Shown here: in pieces, positions 9,391 through 18,764 of the stretch
Numbering within the stretch: the stretch's first letter is position 1
Layout: the number at the start of each line of letters is the position of its first letter
DNA from: Anaerolineae bacterium
Lineage (GTDB): Bacteria > Chloroflexota > Anaerolineae > Promineifilales > Promineifilaceae
DNA length: 44,254 nt
Assembly (NCBI GenBank): GCA_023384355.1
Contig: JAHDWL010000026.1
Coordinates: forward strand, 1-44,254
Reading direction: 5' to 3'
Translations under genes and position numbers: made by a program
Notes under the pieces: model-generated
The model's input: the letters and a program-made list of their open reading frames with translations, nothing else
What the model was told of the DNA's origin: nothing
Databases searched by the model: none

Positions 9391-10461
9391 ATGTTAAACT
9401 CAAATTTGCTCTGGGCCATCGGTGGCTTTCTCATCATTCTCACGCCCATTGTGCTGATCCACGAGTCCGGTCATTTCTGGGCGGCCAAGCTAAGCAAGAT
9501 CAAGGTCGATGAATTCGGCTTCGGCCTACCGCCGCGCGCCGTCAAGCTGTTTGAGCGCGGCGGGACCGTCTATTCGCTTAACTGGATTCCTGTCGGCGGA
9601 TTTGTGCGTCCGGCAGGGGAGGACGATCCCGGCGTGGCCGGTGGCCTGGCTTCCGCGTCGAAGAAGGCGCGTCTGTTCGTGCTGTCGGCCGGTTCAGGCA
9701 TGAACTTCATCACCGCCATCCTGTTTTTCTGGCTGGCGCTGGTGTTGGGCGCGCCAGCGGTTCAGGTCAGCGAAGTGAATGCCGGCTCTCCGGCGGATGT
9801 GGCCGGGCTTCAGGCTGGCGACGTCGTCCTGGAGGTCGAGGGTCGCATGGTGATGAACAGCAACACGCTGATCACCGCGGTGGCCGATGGGACGGGCAAT
9901 CCCCTGGAACTGGTCATCCTGCGCGACGGCGAGAGACAGACCCTCCAGGTGACGCCACGACGGGCAGGTGAATACGACCCTGCGGTGGAAGGCCCACTGG
10001 GGGTCAGCCTCGGCCAGGGTCCGCGCATCCACTACAATCCGGTCGAGGCCATAACCGGCTCGATGCAATTCATGTGGGAATACATTTCGCTCTATGCGCG
10101 GCTGCCATCCATGCTAATCAGCGGGCAAATCTCGGCTCGTGAAGCGAGACCGGTCAGCATCATCGGTATCAGTCAGATCGCCGGCGAGGCGGCCGAATCG
10201 TCGGCTGCCGGCCGCACGCTCTACCCGGTGCTCACCATGGCTGCATTCATCAGCGTGGCGTTGGGGTTGACCAATCTGCTGCCCATCCCCGCGCTCGACG
10301 GCGGGCGCATCCTGTTCGTTCTGATCGAGGCCGTTCGCGGCCGACGCATCGAGCCTGAGCGCGAGGGGATGGTCCACGTTATCGGGATGCTGGTTCTTCT
10401 GGCCCTGATGTTCGTCCTGATCATTCAGGATATTATTAACCCGATCATACCAATCCAATAG
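9391..10461 (+). CDS. rseP: RseP-like site-2 membrane metalloprotease (M50)
   Basis: Intramembrane zinc protease that cuts anti-sigma factors or signal-peptide remnants inside the membrane. Seen: 356 residues. An N-terminal membrane helix carries HESGH (residues 25-29, the HExxH zinc site). A membrane segment near residue 95-120 is followed by a PDZ-like stretch (NAGSPADVAGLQAGDVV). Further helices follow, with NLLPIPALDGGRILF supplying the third ligand Asp of the family. The ATG at 9391 has an AGGAAAG ribosome site. Length and layout fit the shorter single-PDZ Gram-positive/Chloroflexota form. It is first in an operon with a HEAT protein, an AEC transporter and a peptidase-like membrane protein. 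Its substrate cannot be told from the window; no anti-sigma factor is adjacent. Confidence 0.92.
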   Translation: MLNSNLLWAIGGFLIILTPIVLIHESGHFWAAKLSKIKVDEFGFGLPPRAVKLFERGGTVYSLNWIPVGGFVRPAGEDDPGVAGGLASASKKARLFVLSAGSGMNFITAILFFWLALVLGAPAVQVSEVNAGSPADVAGLQAGDVVLEVEGRMVMNSNTLITAVADGTGNPLELVILRDGERQTLQVTPRRAGEYDPAVEGPLGVSLGQGPRIHYNPVEAITGSMQFMWEYISLYARLPSMLISGQISAREARPVSIIGISQIAGEAAESSAAGRTLYPVLTMAAFISVALGLTNLLPIPALDGGRILFVLIEAVRGRRIEPEREGMVHVIGMLVLLALMFVLIIQDIINPIIPIQ

Positions 10462-10476
10462 ACCGGCCAATACCTA

Positions 10477-11469
10477 ATGTCCAAACAAGTAGAACAACCC
10501 TTTCCCGTCGTTCTTGAAACGCTGTTATCAGCTGAAGATCTGCCGATCCACCTTCTCTATCGACTGTCGGACATGACCGATGACCAGTTTGGCCAATTCA
10601 GGGCAAGATGGGATGCTGCCGATGCGGATCGTCGTGCAGTGGTGGCCCGTCACCTGGCCGATATAGCCGAGGAAGAATATCTGGTTGATTTCGGGCCGGT
10701 CTTCACCTTTCTCCTGAATGATGAGTCGGCGGCGGTCCGCGTCGCAGCGCTGGATGGCGTCTGGGACTCCGAGGATATTTACCTCATTCCCCGGATTATC
10801 AAGCTGATGCAGGCAGATAGGGAAGTCGCTGTGCGGGCGGCCGCGGCGCGCGCACTGGCTCATTATGTCCTTTTGGGCGAATGGGGACAGATTGATGCCC
10901 GGCACACGGCTCAAATTGTCGACGCCCTGCTGGCTGAATACGAGAAGATAACGACCCCGATCGAGGTAAAGCGGGCAGCCCTGGAGGCAGTATCGCCGGC
11001 ACCTGATCCAAGAATCACCGACCTGATTCGCGATGCCTACGAAGTGGGATCGGACGAATTGCAGCTCAGCGCCATTTTCGCGATGGGTAACTCGACCGAC
11101 GAGCGCTGGCTGCCTGTCCTGGAGGCGGAGTTGACTAATCCGTCGCCCGACTTTCGGGCTGAGGCGGCACGCGCTTGCGGCCTGATCGGCAGCGAATCCG
11201 CCATCGAGGAACTCGAGGAACTTCTGACCGATGACAATATCGAGGTCAGCGCGGCCGCCATTTATGCCCTGGCCCAGATTGGAGGCGATCAGGCCATGGA
11301 GATTCTCTCGCGCATCGCCGAGGATCCCGATTTTGAGCCGCTTTATGATGTTATCGACGATGCCATTGATGAGATGGAATGGGTTGATAACTCTCTGGGT
11401 TTCCTCTCGTTCTCGAACGAAGATGACGACGAAGATGATGATCTGATAGATGAACTTCGCCTTAATTGA
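10477..11469 (+). CDS. HEAT-repeat protein with acidic C-terminal tail
   Basis: Seen: 330 residues, no signal peptide or membrane segment. Helical repeats of the HEAT type recur, for example around residues 82-125 (SAAVRVAALDGV, EVAVRAAAARAL), 165-200 and 220-275 (DFRAEAARACGLIG, EVSAAAIYALAQIG). The last 25 residues are strongly acidic (DEDDD). It begins 15 nt after the rseP stop and its TGA overlaps the start of the AEC gene, so it belongs to that operon. Known: HEAT arrays are protein-protein scaffolds, and the bacterial phycobilisome-lyase-like HEAT family is widespread. Inferred: a cytoplasmic adaptor. Nothing in the sequence names its partner. Confidence 0.75.
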   Translation: MSKQVEQPFPVVLETLLSAEDLPIHLLYRLSDMTDDQFGQFRARWDAADADRRAVVARHLADIAEEEYLVDFGPVFTFLLNDESAAVRVAALDGVWDSEDIYLIPRIIKLMQADREVAVRAAAARALAHYVLLGEWGQIDARHTAQIVDALLAEYEKITTPIEVKRAALEAVSPAPDPRITDLIRDAYEVGSDELQLSAIFAMGNSTDERWLPVLEAELTNPSPDFRAEAARACGLIGSESAIEELEELLTDDNIEVSAAAIYALAQIGGDQAMEILSRIAEDPDFEPLYDVIDDAIDEMEWVDNSLGFLSFSNEDDDEDDDLIDELRLN

Positions 11470-12377
11470 ACGTCTTCGTCTACGTCCTCTCTCAAAACAT
11501 ACTGCCGGTCTTGCTGGTAGCGTTGTTTGGCTACCTGCTGCAACGTAGGTTAAGGCTCCACGTTGCGACGCTCTCCAGCGTCGTTTTTAATATCCTCAGC
11601 CCTTGCCTTGTATTTTCGTCGCTGGCCGGTTCCAAACTGCCTGTGACTGAGCTGGCCGGCCTCGCCGCATTTTCGGCCGTTAACATTCTGGCCATGGGTG
11701 TAATGGCTTTCCTTGTTGCCCGGTTGATGAAACTGACGCGAATCGAGACGACCGCATTTATGATCGTGATCATGTTTGTCAATGGCGGCAACTATGGTCT
11801 GACACTGCTCCAGTTGCGGTATGGTGATGTTGGTCTGTCGCGCGGGATCGTGTATTATGTAACCAGCACCGTGATGGTCTACACGGTCGGCGTCCTGATC
11901 GCGTCGATGGGGCGGGTGGGTTGGCGGGATACCATGAAACGCATGGCCAGATTGCCGGCAGTATATGCAGCCTTGCTGGCGCTGGTGGCCTATAGTATTG
12001 ACTTGCCAATCCCCGCGCCAATCATGAGCGGTATTACGATAGCCGGCAACGGGGCTATCCCTGTTATGTTGCTGGTCCTGGGTATGCAAATTGCCGAGAT
12101 GAAACCGGATGACGGCAGTCGAATTGTCTGGCCGGCGGTCGGGTTGCGGCTACTCGTGGGGCCGATCGTCGGGATGGGGATCGCTATCCTGGCCGGACTG
12201 CAAGGTGTCGGCCGCAGCGCCATGATTATCGAATCGGCGATGCCTGCGGCAGTCATCAACCTCATCCTGGCCACGGAGTTCGGCTTACCCGCGTCGACTG
12301 TGGCACGTATAGTTGTGATATCAACGCTGATCAGCCCGCTCACGATCGCGGCAACGATCACGATCCTGGGACTATGA
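11466..12377 (+). CDS. AEC-family (auxin efflux carrier-like) transporter
   Basis: Seen: 303 residues with about ten hydrophobic segments in two five-helix halves, and a basic hinge near residues 140-160. The stretch FNILSPCLVFSSL near residue 38 is typical of the family. The start is a TTG at 11466 that overlaps the stop of the HEAT gene by four nt (TTGA), indicating translational coupling. Its own stop overlaps the next start (ATGA at 12374-12377). Known: AEC carriers (MleP, MdcF, PIN-like) are secondary transporters of malate, malonate or related anions. The substrate here is unknown, and the link to an M50 protease operon is positional only. Confidence 0.85.
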   Translation: MNVFVYVLSQNILPVLLVALFGYLLQRRLRLHVATLSSVVFNILSPCLVFSSLAGSKLPVTELAGLAAFSAVNILAMGVMAFLVARLMKLTRIETTAFMIVIMFVNGGNYGLTLLQLRYGDVGLSRGIVYYVTSTVMVYTVGVLIASMGRVGWRDTMKRMARLPAVYAALLALVAYSIDLPIPAPIMSGITIAGNGAIPVMLLVLGMQIAEMKPDDGSRIVWPAVGLRLLVGPIVGMGIAILAGLQGVGRSAMIIESAMPAAVINLILATEFGLPASTVARIVVISTLISPLTIAATITILGL

Positions 12378-13591
12378 TCGTGCAGACTTCCCGCCGATTG
12401 CTCCTCGGAGCCATTCTGATAATCCTGTTCTCGCCGGTCTCTTTATCTCCGGTTGCGGCCGCCCAGGACGACCAGTTTGAGCTGCGTTCATCCGCCGATT
12501 ACGTTTTTGGTCAGACGATGAACTTCCGCCTGGCGGCCGAAAATGTTGGCGAAATCGAATCCGCCACCCTGTATTTTCGTCTGGGCACATCTTCCGATTC
12601 TTTCTCCGTCGACGTGCCGTTGCCGGAAGGAGAGGGGGGCGAATTGCTCTACACCCTTGATCTGAGCCAGACAAGGTTACCACCATTCGGTTCCATCACG
12701 TATTGGTGGCAACTGGATCGGGCGGACGGCTCGCCCCTGCGAGTACCTGAGCAGGTTATCAGCTATGTCGACGATCAATTCGCCTGGCGTCAACTTGTCG
12801 TCACTGACGAACAGGGTGGGGGCAGCGTGCGCATACATTGGACCGGTGACGATGCCACGATGGGAGAACTGACCAGGAACATCATCTATGACATGTTGCC
12901 CAGAGCCGGCCGCCTGATCCCTATCGACCGTATTCTGCCGTTTGATGTATATATTTATCCTACGACGTCGGATTTGGGCGCAGCGCTTCGGCTTGCAGGT
13001 CGGGACTATCAACCGGGTCAGACTTATCCCGACCTGGGGGTTTTGTTGCTCACGGTTATCAATCCGGAGACGGCTGACGCAGAGCTGCGGTCAGGATTAT
13101 CACAAGGTCTGGTCGACTTGTTACTCTATCAGTCGCTCTATCAATACGCGGGCAATATCCCGCCGTGGCTGAATCGAGGAATAGCCGGGGCAGTTCGAGG
13201 CCAATTTGATATTACCATTGAAGATACCATGCGCGCGGCGATTGTCGCCAAATCAACCATCCCGGTGACAGATTTGTGTGCAGGCATGGCAATAGATAGC
13301 GATCTGGCCGTTGCCCAGAGTGAATCATTACTGGCCCATATCGTGGCCAACTATGGCGAACAGGCTGTTCGTTCTCTGGTGATATATTTCGCTGACGGCG
13401 ATGATTGCCCAACAGCGTTGCGAAGAGCTGTCCAACTCACACCGGATCAACTCGAAACTGCCTGGCTCCGGGCCAACAGCGGTAGCCGTAACAGTCGAAC
13501 TGTAGCTGAAATAGCGGTGTGGCTGGTCCTGGTTTTGGCGGGATTTGGTTTGGCTGCTCTCCTGCTCGCTCGTCCTCGCCGGCGGCAGTGA
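12374..13591 (+). CDS. Secreted membrane-anchored peptidase-MA-like protein lacking catalytic residues
   Basis: Seen: 405 residues. It has a signal peptide (about 1-30, cut after PVAAA), a beta-rich N-terminal part to about residue 135, an alpha/beta region, and one C-terminal membrane helix (about 376-398) ending PRRRQ. The segment LSQGLVDLLLYQ (242-253) followed by PPWLNRGIAG (263-272) has the spacing of the gluzincin peptidase-MA motif LPHELTHLLLYQ...PPWLNEGLAE. The zinc and catalytic positions are replaced: H to Q244, E to G245, H to D248, and both later Glu residues to R268 and G272. Inferred: a pseudopeptidase facing outward, perhaps a binding or regulatory partner of the rseP product encoded in the same operon. 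Translation is coupled to the AEC gene by an ATGA overlap. Confidence 0.7.
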   Translation: MIVQTSRRLLLGAILIILFSPVSLSPVAAAQDDQFELRSSADYVFGQTMNFRLAAENVGEIESATLYFRLGTSSDSFSVDVPLPEGEGGELLYTLDLSQTRLPPFGSITYWWQLDRADGSPLRVPEQVISYVDDQFAWRQLVVTDEQGGGSVRIHWTGDDATMGELTRNIIYDMLPRAGRLIPIDRILPFDVYIYPTTSDLGAALRLAGRDYQPGQTYPDLGVLLLTVINPETADAELRSGLSQGLVDLLLYQSLYQYAGNIPPWLNRGIAGAVRGQFDITIEDTMRAAIVAKSTIPVTDLCAGMAIDSDLAVAQSESLLAHIVANYGEQAVRSLVIYFADGDDCPTALRRAVQLTPDQLETAWLRANSGSRNSRTVAEIAVWLVLVLAGFGLAALLLARPRRRQ

Positions 13592-13632
13592 CCGGTTTGT
13601 CGGGTTAGGGCTGCCTGTTAGGCTTTGCGCGA

Positions 13633-13638
13633 TATAAT
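13633..13638 (+). promoter_or_regulatory. Possible -10 element before the UDP-sugar pyrophosphorylase gene
   Basis: TATAAT stands in an AT-rich patch 80 nt before the chosen start at 13718. No convincing -35 lies 16-18 nt upstream. The element would sit inside the N-terminal extension given by a TTG at 13625, which argues for the later start. Confidence 0.35.
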
Positions 13639-13717
13639 AATAATCAATTTGGAATCAATATCTCGATTGCCTCGCCGACGATTGGCGACAAGTCATCGTC
13701 TGGCCGCAAGGATCTCT

Positions 13718-15136
13718 ATGACACAATACTCGGACCGTTTTGCCCCCTTCGCTGAGCTGATGACGGCCGAAAATCTTCCCGAATCCTTCATCGACAATTT
13801 TGCCTATTATTACGATAAGCTCCTCGCGGGGGATGACGGGATGATCGCTGAAAACAGCATCCAGCCTGTTTCGCTACTGGCTGATTCGGATGCGCTTCCC
13901 GAACACCTGATGACGATTGGCAGGTCGGTGATTCCTGAAACTGTAATCATCAAGTTGAACGGGGGTTTGGGTACGGGGATGGGATTGACAGGCCCTAAAT
14001 CATTGCTGGTTGTCAAGGAAGGGTTGAGCTTTCTGGATATCATCGCCCATCAGGCTATTAGCGTCGACACTCCCCTGCTTCTGATGAACAGCTTCGCGAC
14101 CGACAATGAATCATGCTCCGTACTGCGGCGCTATCCGTCCCTTCCCCAATGTTTGCCGCTTAGTTTCCTGCAGCACAAGCAGCCGAAAGTTAACGCCCAA
14201 ACCCTGACGCCCGCTAGCTACCCGGAAGACCCGGAGCTTGAATGGTGTCCCCCAGGACATGGCGATCTCTATATCGCTCTGGACACAAGCGGTATGCTGG
14301 AAAAATTGCTGGATGGCGGCTTCAAATATGCCTTTGTGTCGAATGCCGATAACCTGGGCGCCGTGCTGGAACTGGGTATTCTGGGTTATTTTGTCGAACG
14401 AAAATTACCGTTTCTGATGGAAGTTGCCGACCGCACAGCGGCTGATCGAAAGGGTGGGCATCTCGCCCAAGGCAGGAATGGCCGCCTGTTGCTGCGCGAG
14501 ATTGCTCAATGCCCCACGGAAGATCTGGATGCATTTCAGGATATTCATCGGCACCGATACTTCAACACCAATAACCTCTGGCTCCACTTGCCAACCCTTC
14601 ATCGCCTGTTGGTTGAGCGCGGGCATCGGCTTGGGTTGCCCATGATCCGCAACTACAAAACGATCGATCCCCGCGATCCTGAATCGACGCCGGTATATCA
14701 ACTGGAAACTGCCATGGGGTCGGCTATTTCTGTTTTCGATGGCGCCGAAGCCATTCGGGTGCCGCGCGCCCGATTCGCTCCTGTAAAAAAGACCGAGGAT
14801 CTGCTGGCCGTCCGTTCTGATGCCTACATCTTGACCGACGATTACCGGGTAGTTCTCGCCCCGGACCGCGAAGGAATCCCGCCGACGATTGAACTCGACG
14901 CCACGCATTACCGATTTGTCAACGATCTTGATCAACGTTTTCCTGGCGGCGCGCCGTCACTTCGTTGCTGCCATCATTTCAGGGTCGTGGGTGATTTTGA
15001 ATTCGGCAGCGGCGTCGTGGCGCGTGGCCAGGTATTGTTTACCAATCCAAATGACAAGCGGCAACGCGTGCCCGATGGTCTAATCGTTGATAATAGCGAA
15101 TGGCCTGAACAGGTGATCCCGGAACCGGTCATCTAG
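13718..15136 (+). CDS. UTP--glucose-1-phosphate uridylyltransferase, eukaryotic-type (UDPGP family)
   Basis: Makes UDP-glucose (or a related UDP-sugar) from UTP and sugar-1-phosphate in the cytoplasm, feeding glycosyltransferases. Seen: 472 residues from the ATG at 13718, with AAGGAT as ribosome site. A TTG at 13625 would add a basic 31-residue tail unlike the family. The nucleotide-binding signature KLNGGLGTGMG is near residue 80 and is followed by GPKSLL. VSNADNLGA lies near residue 207 and NTNNLW near 285. The length and motifs are those of the UGP2/UGP1 type, not bacterial GalU. It stands alone between the rseP operon and the convergent sdh operon, with a hairpin terminator at 15155-15188. 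Specificity for glucose-1-phosphate versus N-acetylhexosamine-1-phosphate is not proven by sequence alone. Confidence 0.88.
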   Translation: MTQYSDRFAPFAELMTAENLPESFIDNFAYYYDKLLAGDDGMIAENSIQPVSLLADSDALPEHLMTIGRSVIPETVIIKLNGGLGTGMGLTGPKSLLVVKEGLSFLDIIAHQAISVDTPLLLMNSFATDNESCSVLRRYPSLPQCLPLSFLQHKQPKVNAQTLTPASYPEDPELEWCPPGHGDLYIALDTSGMLEKLLDGGFKYAFVSNADNLGAVLELGILGYFVERKLPFLMEVADRTAADRKGGHLAQGRNGRLLLREIAQCPTEDLDAFQDIHRHRYFNTNNLWLHLPTLHRLLVERGHRLGLPMIRNYKTIDPRDPESTPVYQLETAMGSAISVFDGAEAIRVPRARFAPVKKTEDLLAVRSDAYILTDDYRVVLAPDREGIPPTIELDATHYRFVNDLDQRFPGGAPSLRCCHHFRVVGDFEFGSGVVARGQVLFTNPNDKRQRVPDGLIVDNSEWPEQVIPEPVI

Positions 15137-15154
15137 TAGACCCGGGGAATAGAA

Positions 15155-15188
15155 AGGCCGGGCACAGCATTTATACTGCGCCCGGCCT
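15155..15188 (-). terminator. Terminator of the sdh operon (probably bidirectional)
   Basis: AGGCCGGGC at 15155-15163 and GCCCGGCCT at 15180-15188 form a perfect 9-bp stem, with a 16-nt loop that can pair further. On the minus strand it is followed by TTTCTATT, 35 nt after the sdhB stop. It also lies 19 nt after the UDPGP stop on the other strand. Confidence 0.75.
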
Positions 15189-15222
15189 CAAGCGAGATCA
15201 GGAATTCGCAATGGTTTTCAAA

Positions 15223-15948
15223 CTAAACCTTGCCTGACGTGATTGCCTTTTTGACATCCGCAATCGCTTCAGTTACCTTGATTTCTCGCGGGCAGGCGTT
15301 GGTGCAGTTGAAGATCGTCCGGCATCGCCAGACTCCGAATGTGTCAGCCATGACCTCAAGCCGCTCGTTCATCCCCTCATCGCGCGAGTCGAAAATGAAC
15401 CGGTGCGCCTGAACAATCGCCGCCGGCCCAACATAACGGTCATCAGCCCAAAAACTGGGGCAGGATGACGTGCACGCCGCGCAGAGGATGCATTTAGTCG
15501 TGTCGTCGAATCGGTGGCGGTCTTCCGGCGATTGTAACCGCTCACGACCGTCGGCGGGAACCGGCTGGTCATTTATGAAGTAGGGCATCACCGACCGATA
15601 ATGATCGAAAAACGGTTCCATATCGACGATAAGGTCTTTTTCCACAGACAGGCCCAAGATCGGCTCAACCTGGATGTTGATGACATCCCCTTTGCCGCTG
15701 CCAAGACGACTAACGAGGGTTTTGCAGGCGAGGGCGTTTGCGCCGTTGATCCGCATGGCGTCTGATCCGCAAACGCCGTGGGCACATGATCGGCGCAAGG
15801 ATAGCGTGCCGTCTTGCTCCCATTTGATACGGTGCAGGAGGTCGAGAACTGTGTCCGTCCGATGCACATTTTCCAGAGTATATTCACCCCACCAGGGTTT
15901 CTTGTCCGTTTCCGGGTTAAAGCGCCGGATTTTCAGTTTGGCTTGCAT
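15223..15948 (-). CDS. sdhB: Succinate dehydrogenase iron-sulfur subunit
   Basis: Carries electrons from the flavoprotein to quinone through three Fe-S clusters on the inner membrane face. Seen: 241 residues from the ATG at 15948. A first ATG at 15954 leaves only two nt after the GAGG site, so the second is preferred; the difference is two residues. The [2Fe-2S] motif is CAHGVCGSD with a later AC. The third ligand position is Asp, as in E. coli SdhB. CILCAACTSSCP and CTNACP give the [4Fe-4S] and [3Fe-4S] clusters. It is last in the operon sdhC-sdhD-sdhA-sdhB, only a few nt after sdhA, and is followed by a terminator hairpin. Confidence 0.95.
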   Translation of the reverse strand: MQAKLKIRRFNPETDKKPWWGEYTLENVHRTDTVLDLLHRIKWEQDGTLSLRRSCAHGVCGSDAMRINGANALACKTLVSRLGSGKGDVINIQVEPILGLSVEKDLIVDMEPFFDHYRSVMPYFINDQPVPADGRERLQSPEDRHRFDDTTKCILCAACTSSCPSFWADDRYVGPAAIVQAHRFIFDSRDEGMNERLEVMADTFGVWRCRTIFNCTNACPREIKVTEAIADVKKAITSGKV

Positions 15949-15960
15949 CGTCATGACCTC

Positions 15961-17739
15961 TTAATAGACTCGCTTTTTCGGCTCATAGCGGCCGAGCACG
16001 ACAGGTTTGTAGTCGAGGGAGTAGTGGCCGTCCTCGTCGCGGGCGCACAAGGTGTGCTTCAACCATTCATGATCATCGCGTTCGGGAAAATCTTCGCGGG
16101 CATGACCGCCACGGCTTTCCTTTCTGGCCCGGGCTGAAAACGCCGTCACCTCGGCCAGTTCCAACAGACAACCCAACTCCCAGGCCTCCAGAAGATCGGT
16201 GTTATAGCGTTGGCCTTTGTCATCGATCTGGACCCTGGTTTCGTAGTCGTGCCGGATGTGATGAAGGTCCTCGATTGCCTTGGACATGGATTCTTCGGTG
16301 CGGAAGACGCCCACATTGTCGGTCATCGTCTTTTGCATCCGTCGCCGTAACTCAAAGGGCTTCATGCCGCCGGTGCCCGTCCTCAGTCGTTCGAAATCAG
16401 CCTGCACATGCTGACCGGTTCCTGTTGGGAGGGGCAACAATTCAGCCTCGCGGCAATATTCGGCGATGTGGGCACCGGAACGACGGCCAAAGACGACCAG
16501 GTCGACCAGCGAGTTTGTCCCCAGACGATTGGCCCCGTGGACCGACACACAGGCGCATTCACCGGCCGCGTAGAGACCGGGCAGAACACGTTTTTCCGCG
16601 CCAATCAGGACGCGCCCGTGGACGTCGGTGGGGATGCCGCCCATCGCGTAATGGGCCGTGGGCTGAATGGGCATCGGCTCTTCAACCGGGTCAATCCCCA
16701 GATAGGTGCGTGTGAAGTCAGCAATATCAGGGAGTTTTTCCTCGATGTAGGCACGATCGATCCGCTTCGGGTCGCCGGCCAGTTCGTTGTATTTGTTGAC
16801 CGTCTCCGGCCGGACATCCAGGTGGACATAGTTTTGGCCATTGATGCCACGACCGGCTTGAATCTCCATGAAGATAGCCCGGCTGACGACGTCGCGACTG
16901 GCCAGGTCCTTGATCGTTGGCGCATAACGCTCCATAAAGCGCTCGCCTTGACCATTCAGCAGGATACCGCCCTCGCCGCGCACGCCCTCGGTGATGAGGA
17001 TTCCCAGCTTGTAAATGCCTGTTGGATGGAACTGGAAGAACTCCATGTCTTGCAGGGGCACGCCGTTGCGGAGGCAGATGGCTGTGCCGTCGCCGGTAAG
17101 GGAGTGGGCGTTGGAGGTAACTTCCCAGCATCGTCCCCAGCCGCCGGTCGCAAAATGAACAGCCTTGCTGTGGAATACGTGCAGCTCACCTGTGGCGATT
17201 TCATAGGCGATGATCCCGCGGATTGTGTCGTCCACGCGAATCAGATCCACGACGTGGAATTCATCGAAGAAGTTGACCTTATTCTTGATACATTGTTGAT
17301 AAAGGGTCTGCAAGATCATGTGGCCGGTGCGATCGGCCGCGTGACAAGCGCGCATTACCGGCTTCCCGGTCTCATTGTTTGTGTGACCGCCAAACCGGCG
17401 CTGGGAGATACGACCGTTGGGCAATCGATCGAACGGCAATCCCATGTGCTCCAGTTCGACGACTGTCTCAATCGCCTCCTTGCAAAGGATATCGACCGCG
17501 TCCTGGTCGGCCAGATAGTCCGATCCTTTGACGGTATCGTAAGCGTGCCACTCCCAATGATCTTCTTCTAGGTTGCCGAGCGCGGCACCGATGCCGCCCT
17601 GGGCTGTGCCTGTGTGCGAGCGCGTCGGGTAAAGTTTGGAGATGACGGCAACGTTCGCGCCACGGCTGGCATAAAGTGCAGTCATCAGACCCGCGCCCCC
17701 TGCGCCCACAATGACTGCGTCGAATACATGCGTTTTCAT
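15961..17739 (-). CDS. sdhA: Succinate dehydrogenase flavoprotein subunit
   Basis: Oxidises succinate to fumarate in the TCA cycle. Seen: 592 residues. The N-terminal FAD dinucleotide fold is [22 protein letters not shown] holds the His that binds FAD covalently. HPTGIY and RGEGGILLN surround the substrate site, and HYAMGGIPT and [10 protein letters not shown] are family signatures. Length matches typical SdhA. An antisense open frame of 387 codons at 16408-17571 is only a shadow. The gene order C-D-A-B, with A next to two haem-anchor-type subunits, argues for succinate dehydrogenase rather than fumarate reductase. That call remains an inference. Confidence 0.96.
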   Translation of the reverse strand: MKTHVFDAVIVGAGGAGLMTALYASRGANVAVISKLYPTRSHTGTAQGGIGAALGNLEEDHWEWHAYDTVKGSDYLADQDAVDILCKEAIETVVELEHMGLPFDRLPNGRISQRRFGGHTNNETGKPVMRACHAADRTGHMILQTLYQQCIKNKVNFFDEFHVVDLIRVDDTIRGIIAYEIATGELHVFHSKAVHFATGGWGRCWEVTSNAHSLTGDGTAICLRNGVPLQDMEFFQFHPTGIYKLGILITEGVRGEGGILLNGQGERFMERYAPTIKDLASRDVVSRAIFMEIQAGRGINGQNYVHLDVRPETVNKYNELAGDPKRIDRAYIEEKLPDIADFTRTYLGIDPVEEPMPIQPTAHYAMGGIPTDVHGRVLIGAEKRVLPGLYAAGECACVSVHGANRLGTNSLVDLVVFGRRSGAHIAEYCREAELLPLPTGTGQHVQADFERLRTGTGGMKPFELRRRMQKTMTDNVGVFRTEESMSKAIEDLHHIRHDYETRVQIDDKGQRYNTDLLEAWELGCLLELAEVTAFSARARKESRGGHAREDFPERDDHEWLKHTLCARDEDGHYSLDYKPVVLGRYEPKKRVY

Positions 17740-17771
17740 AGGTGCCTTCCGGATTTTGTTGATTGCCAGGC

Positions 17772-18182
17772 TTATGGAACCATCGCCGGGTCAAAAAGCG
17801 CGATGGCGATTGTGGCCCAAATGACGGTAGCGATGACGAAGAGGGCCAGAAGAATGCCAATAATTCGCCCAAGGGCAGGACTGTGGATGTAATCTTTCAG
17901 TATGGTTAAAAGACCGCGGATTCCGTGCGGTATCGCCATCCACAACAGAAAAATATCATAGGCTTTCCACCCCCACGAACTCCACTGGACTGCCACAAAT
18001 TGAAGCGTTAAATCGGTGGAACTATTCAGGATGTGCTGGATTACCATGTGGCCGACGGCCAGGATCAGCATGGCTACGCCGGATAGGCGCATGAACAGCC
18101 AGCCGATACGCTCGGGGCTGCGATCCAACTCCACAAGTCGAACAGTCATTTTGCCGGTAGGTTTCTCGGTTAATGCTGCCAT
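17772..18182 (-). CDS. sdhD: Succinate dehydrogenase membrane anchor subunit D
   Basis: Seen: 136 residues with three hydrophobic segments. The chosen ATG at 18182 has AGGAG seven nt upstream. An open frame reaching 18278 would overlap sdhC and is rejected. [10 protein letters not shown] and GHMVIQH start the first helix region, and [16 protein letters not shown] carries the His-Gly-x-Arg pattern seen in haem b anchor subunits. It starts 10 nt after the sdhC stop. It would form, with SdhC, the quinone- and haem-binding membrane part of complex II. Confidence 0.82.
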   Translation of the reverse strand: MAALTEKPTGKMTVRLVELDRSPERIGWLFMRLSGVAMLILAVGHMVIQHILNSSTDLTLQFVAVQWSSWGWKAYDIFLLWMAIPHGIRGLLTILKDYIHSPALGRIIGILLALFVIATVIWATIAIALFDPAMVP

Positions 18183-18192
18183 TTTGTTACTC

Positions 18193-18657
18193 CTAGCGGG
18201 CGTATTGCGCAAACTCGCTGAATGACGGGATGCGTAAACAATTGTCACCGGCGGCTGCCAGCGCCTGACAATGGCCAATCATGCTGCCAAGCATCAAAAT
18301 AGCTGCGGGGATGAAAGCGATGAAGAACAACCCCCAGACGATCAACGAGCTGGCTCGTTGATGACGCCACCATTCCGGCTTGAAATCGAGGATTGTGATG
18401 CGTATACCGTTGAAGGCATGATAGAGCACGGCCGCCATGACACCGACCTCGCCGAGTCCGAATAACGGGTTTTTGAAAAGTGCCAGGGACCAGGCATAGG
18501 CCTGTGGCCAAAAGTACGCGTTGGCTGTATCCCACACATGGATGACGAGGAAAAAGAGGATAGCCAAACCAGAGATGCGGTGCGCCATCCAGCTATATTG
18601 ACCGGAGCGACCGCGATAACGAATACTTTCACGAACGGTGAGGATAAGTGAGCTCAT
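18193..18657 (-). CDS. sdhC: Succinate dehydrogenase cytochrome b subunit
   Basis: Seen: 154 residues starting at the ATG at 18657, preceded by AGGAG; the frame open to 18843 is rejected because its extra part is not family-like. Three membrane segments carry WMAHRISGLAI and YHAFNGIRITILD, the HRxSG and HxxxGxR motifs of the SdhC family with the haem-ligand His. It is first in the operon. A -10-like TATACT (minus strand, 18690-18695) places transcription about 26 nt upstream of the start, although no good -35 is visible. The short C-terminal tail has two Cys residues separated by about a dozen residues. Confidence 0.87.
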   Translation of the reverse strand: MSSLILTVRESIRYRGRSGQYSWMAHRISGLAILFFLVIHVWDTANAYFWPQAYAWSLALFKNPLFGLGEVGVMAAVLYHAFNGIRITILDFKPEWWRHQRASSLIVWGLFFIAFIPAAILMLGSMIGHCQALAAAGDNCLRIPSFSEFAQYAR

Positions 18658-18764
18658 AAAGGGGATCTCCTGTCTGAAAGTCGCTGTTGAGTATAGCATG
18701 TTGAATTTAGGCACGCCATTTAATGCGCTTGCCGAGCAGCATCCCGATTGATAAACTATTGACA

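Noticed and set aside
16408-17571. 387-codon open frame on the + strand across sdhA
   Set aside because: Antisense shadow of sdhA, whose cofactor and active-site motifs are intact; no ribosome site or recognisable domain.
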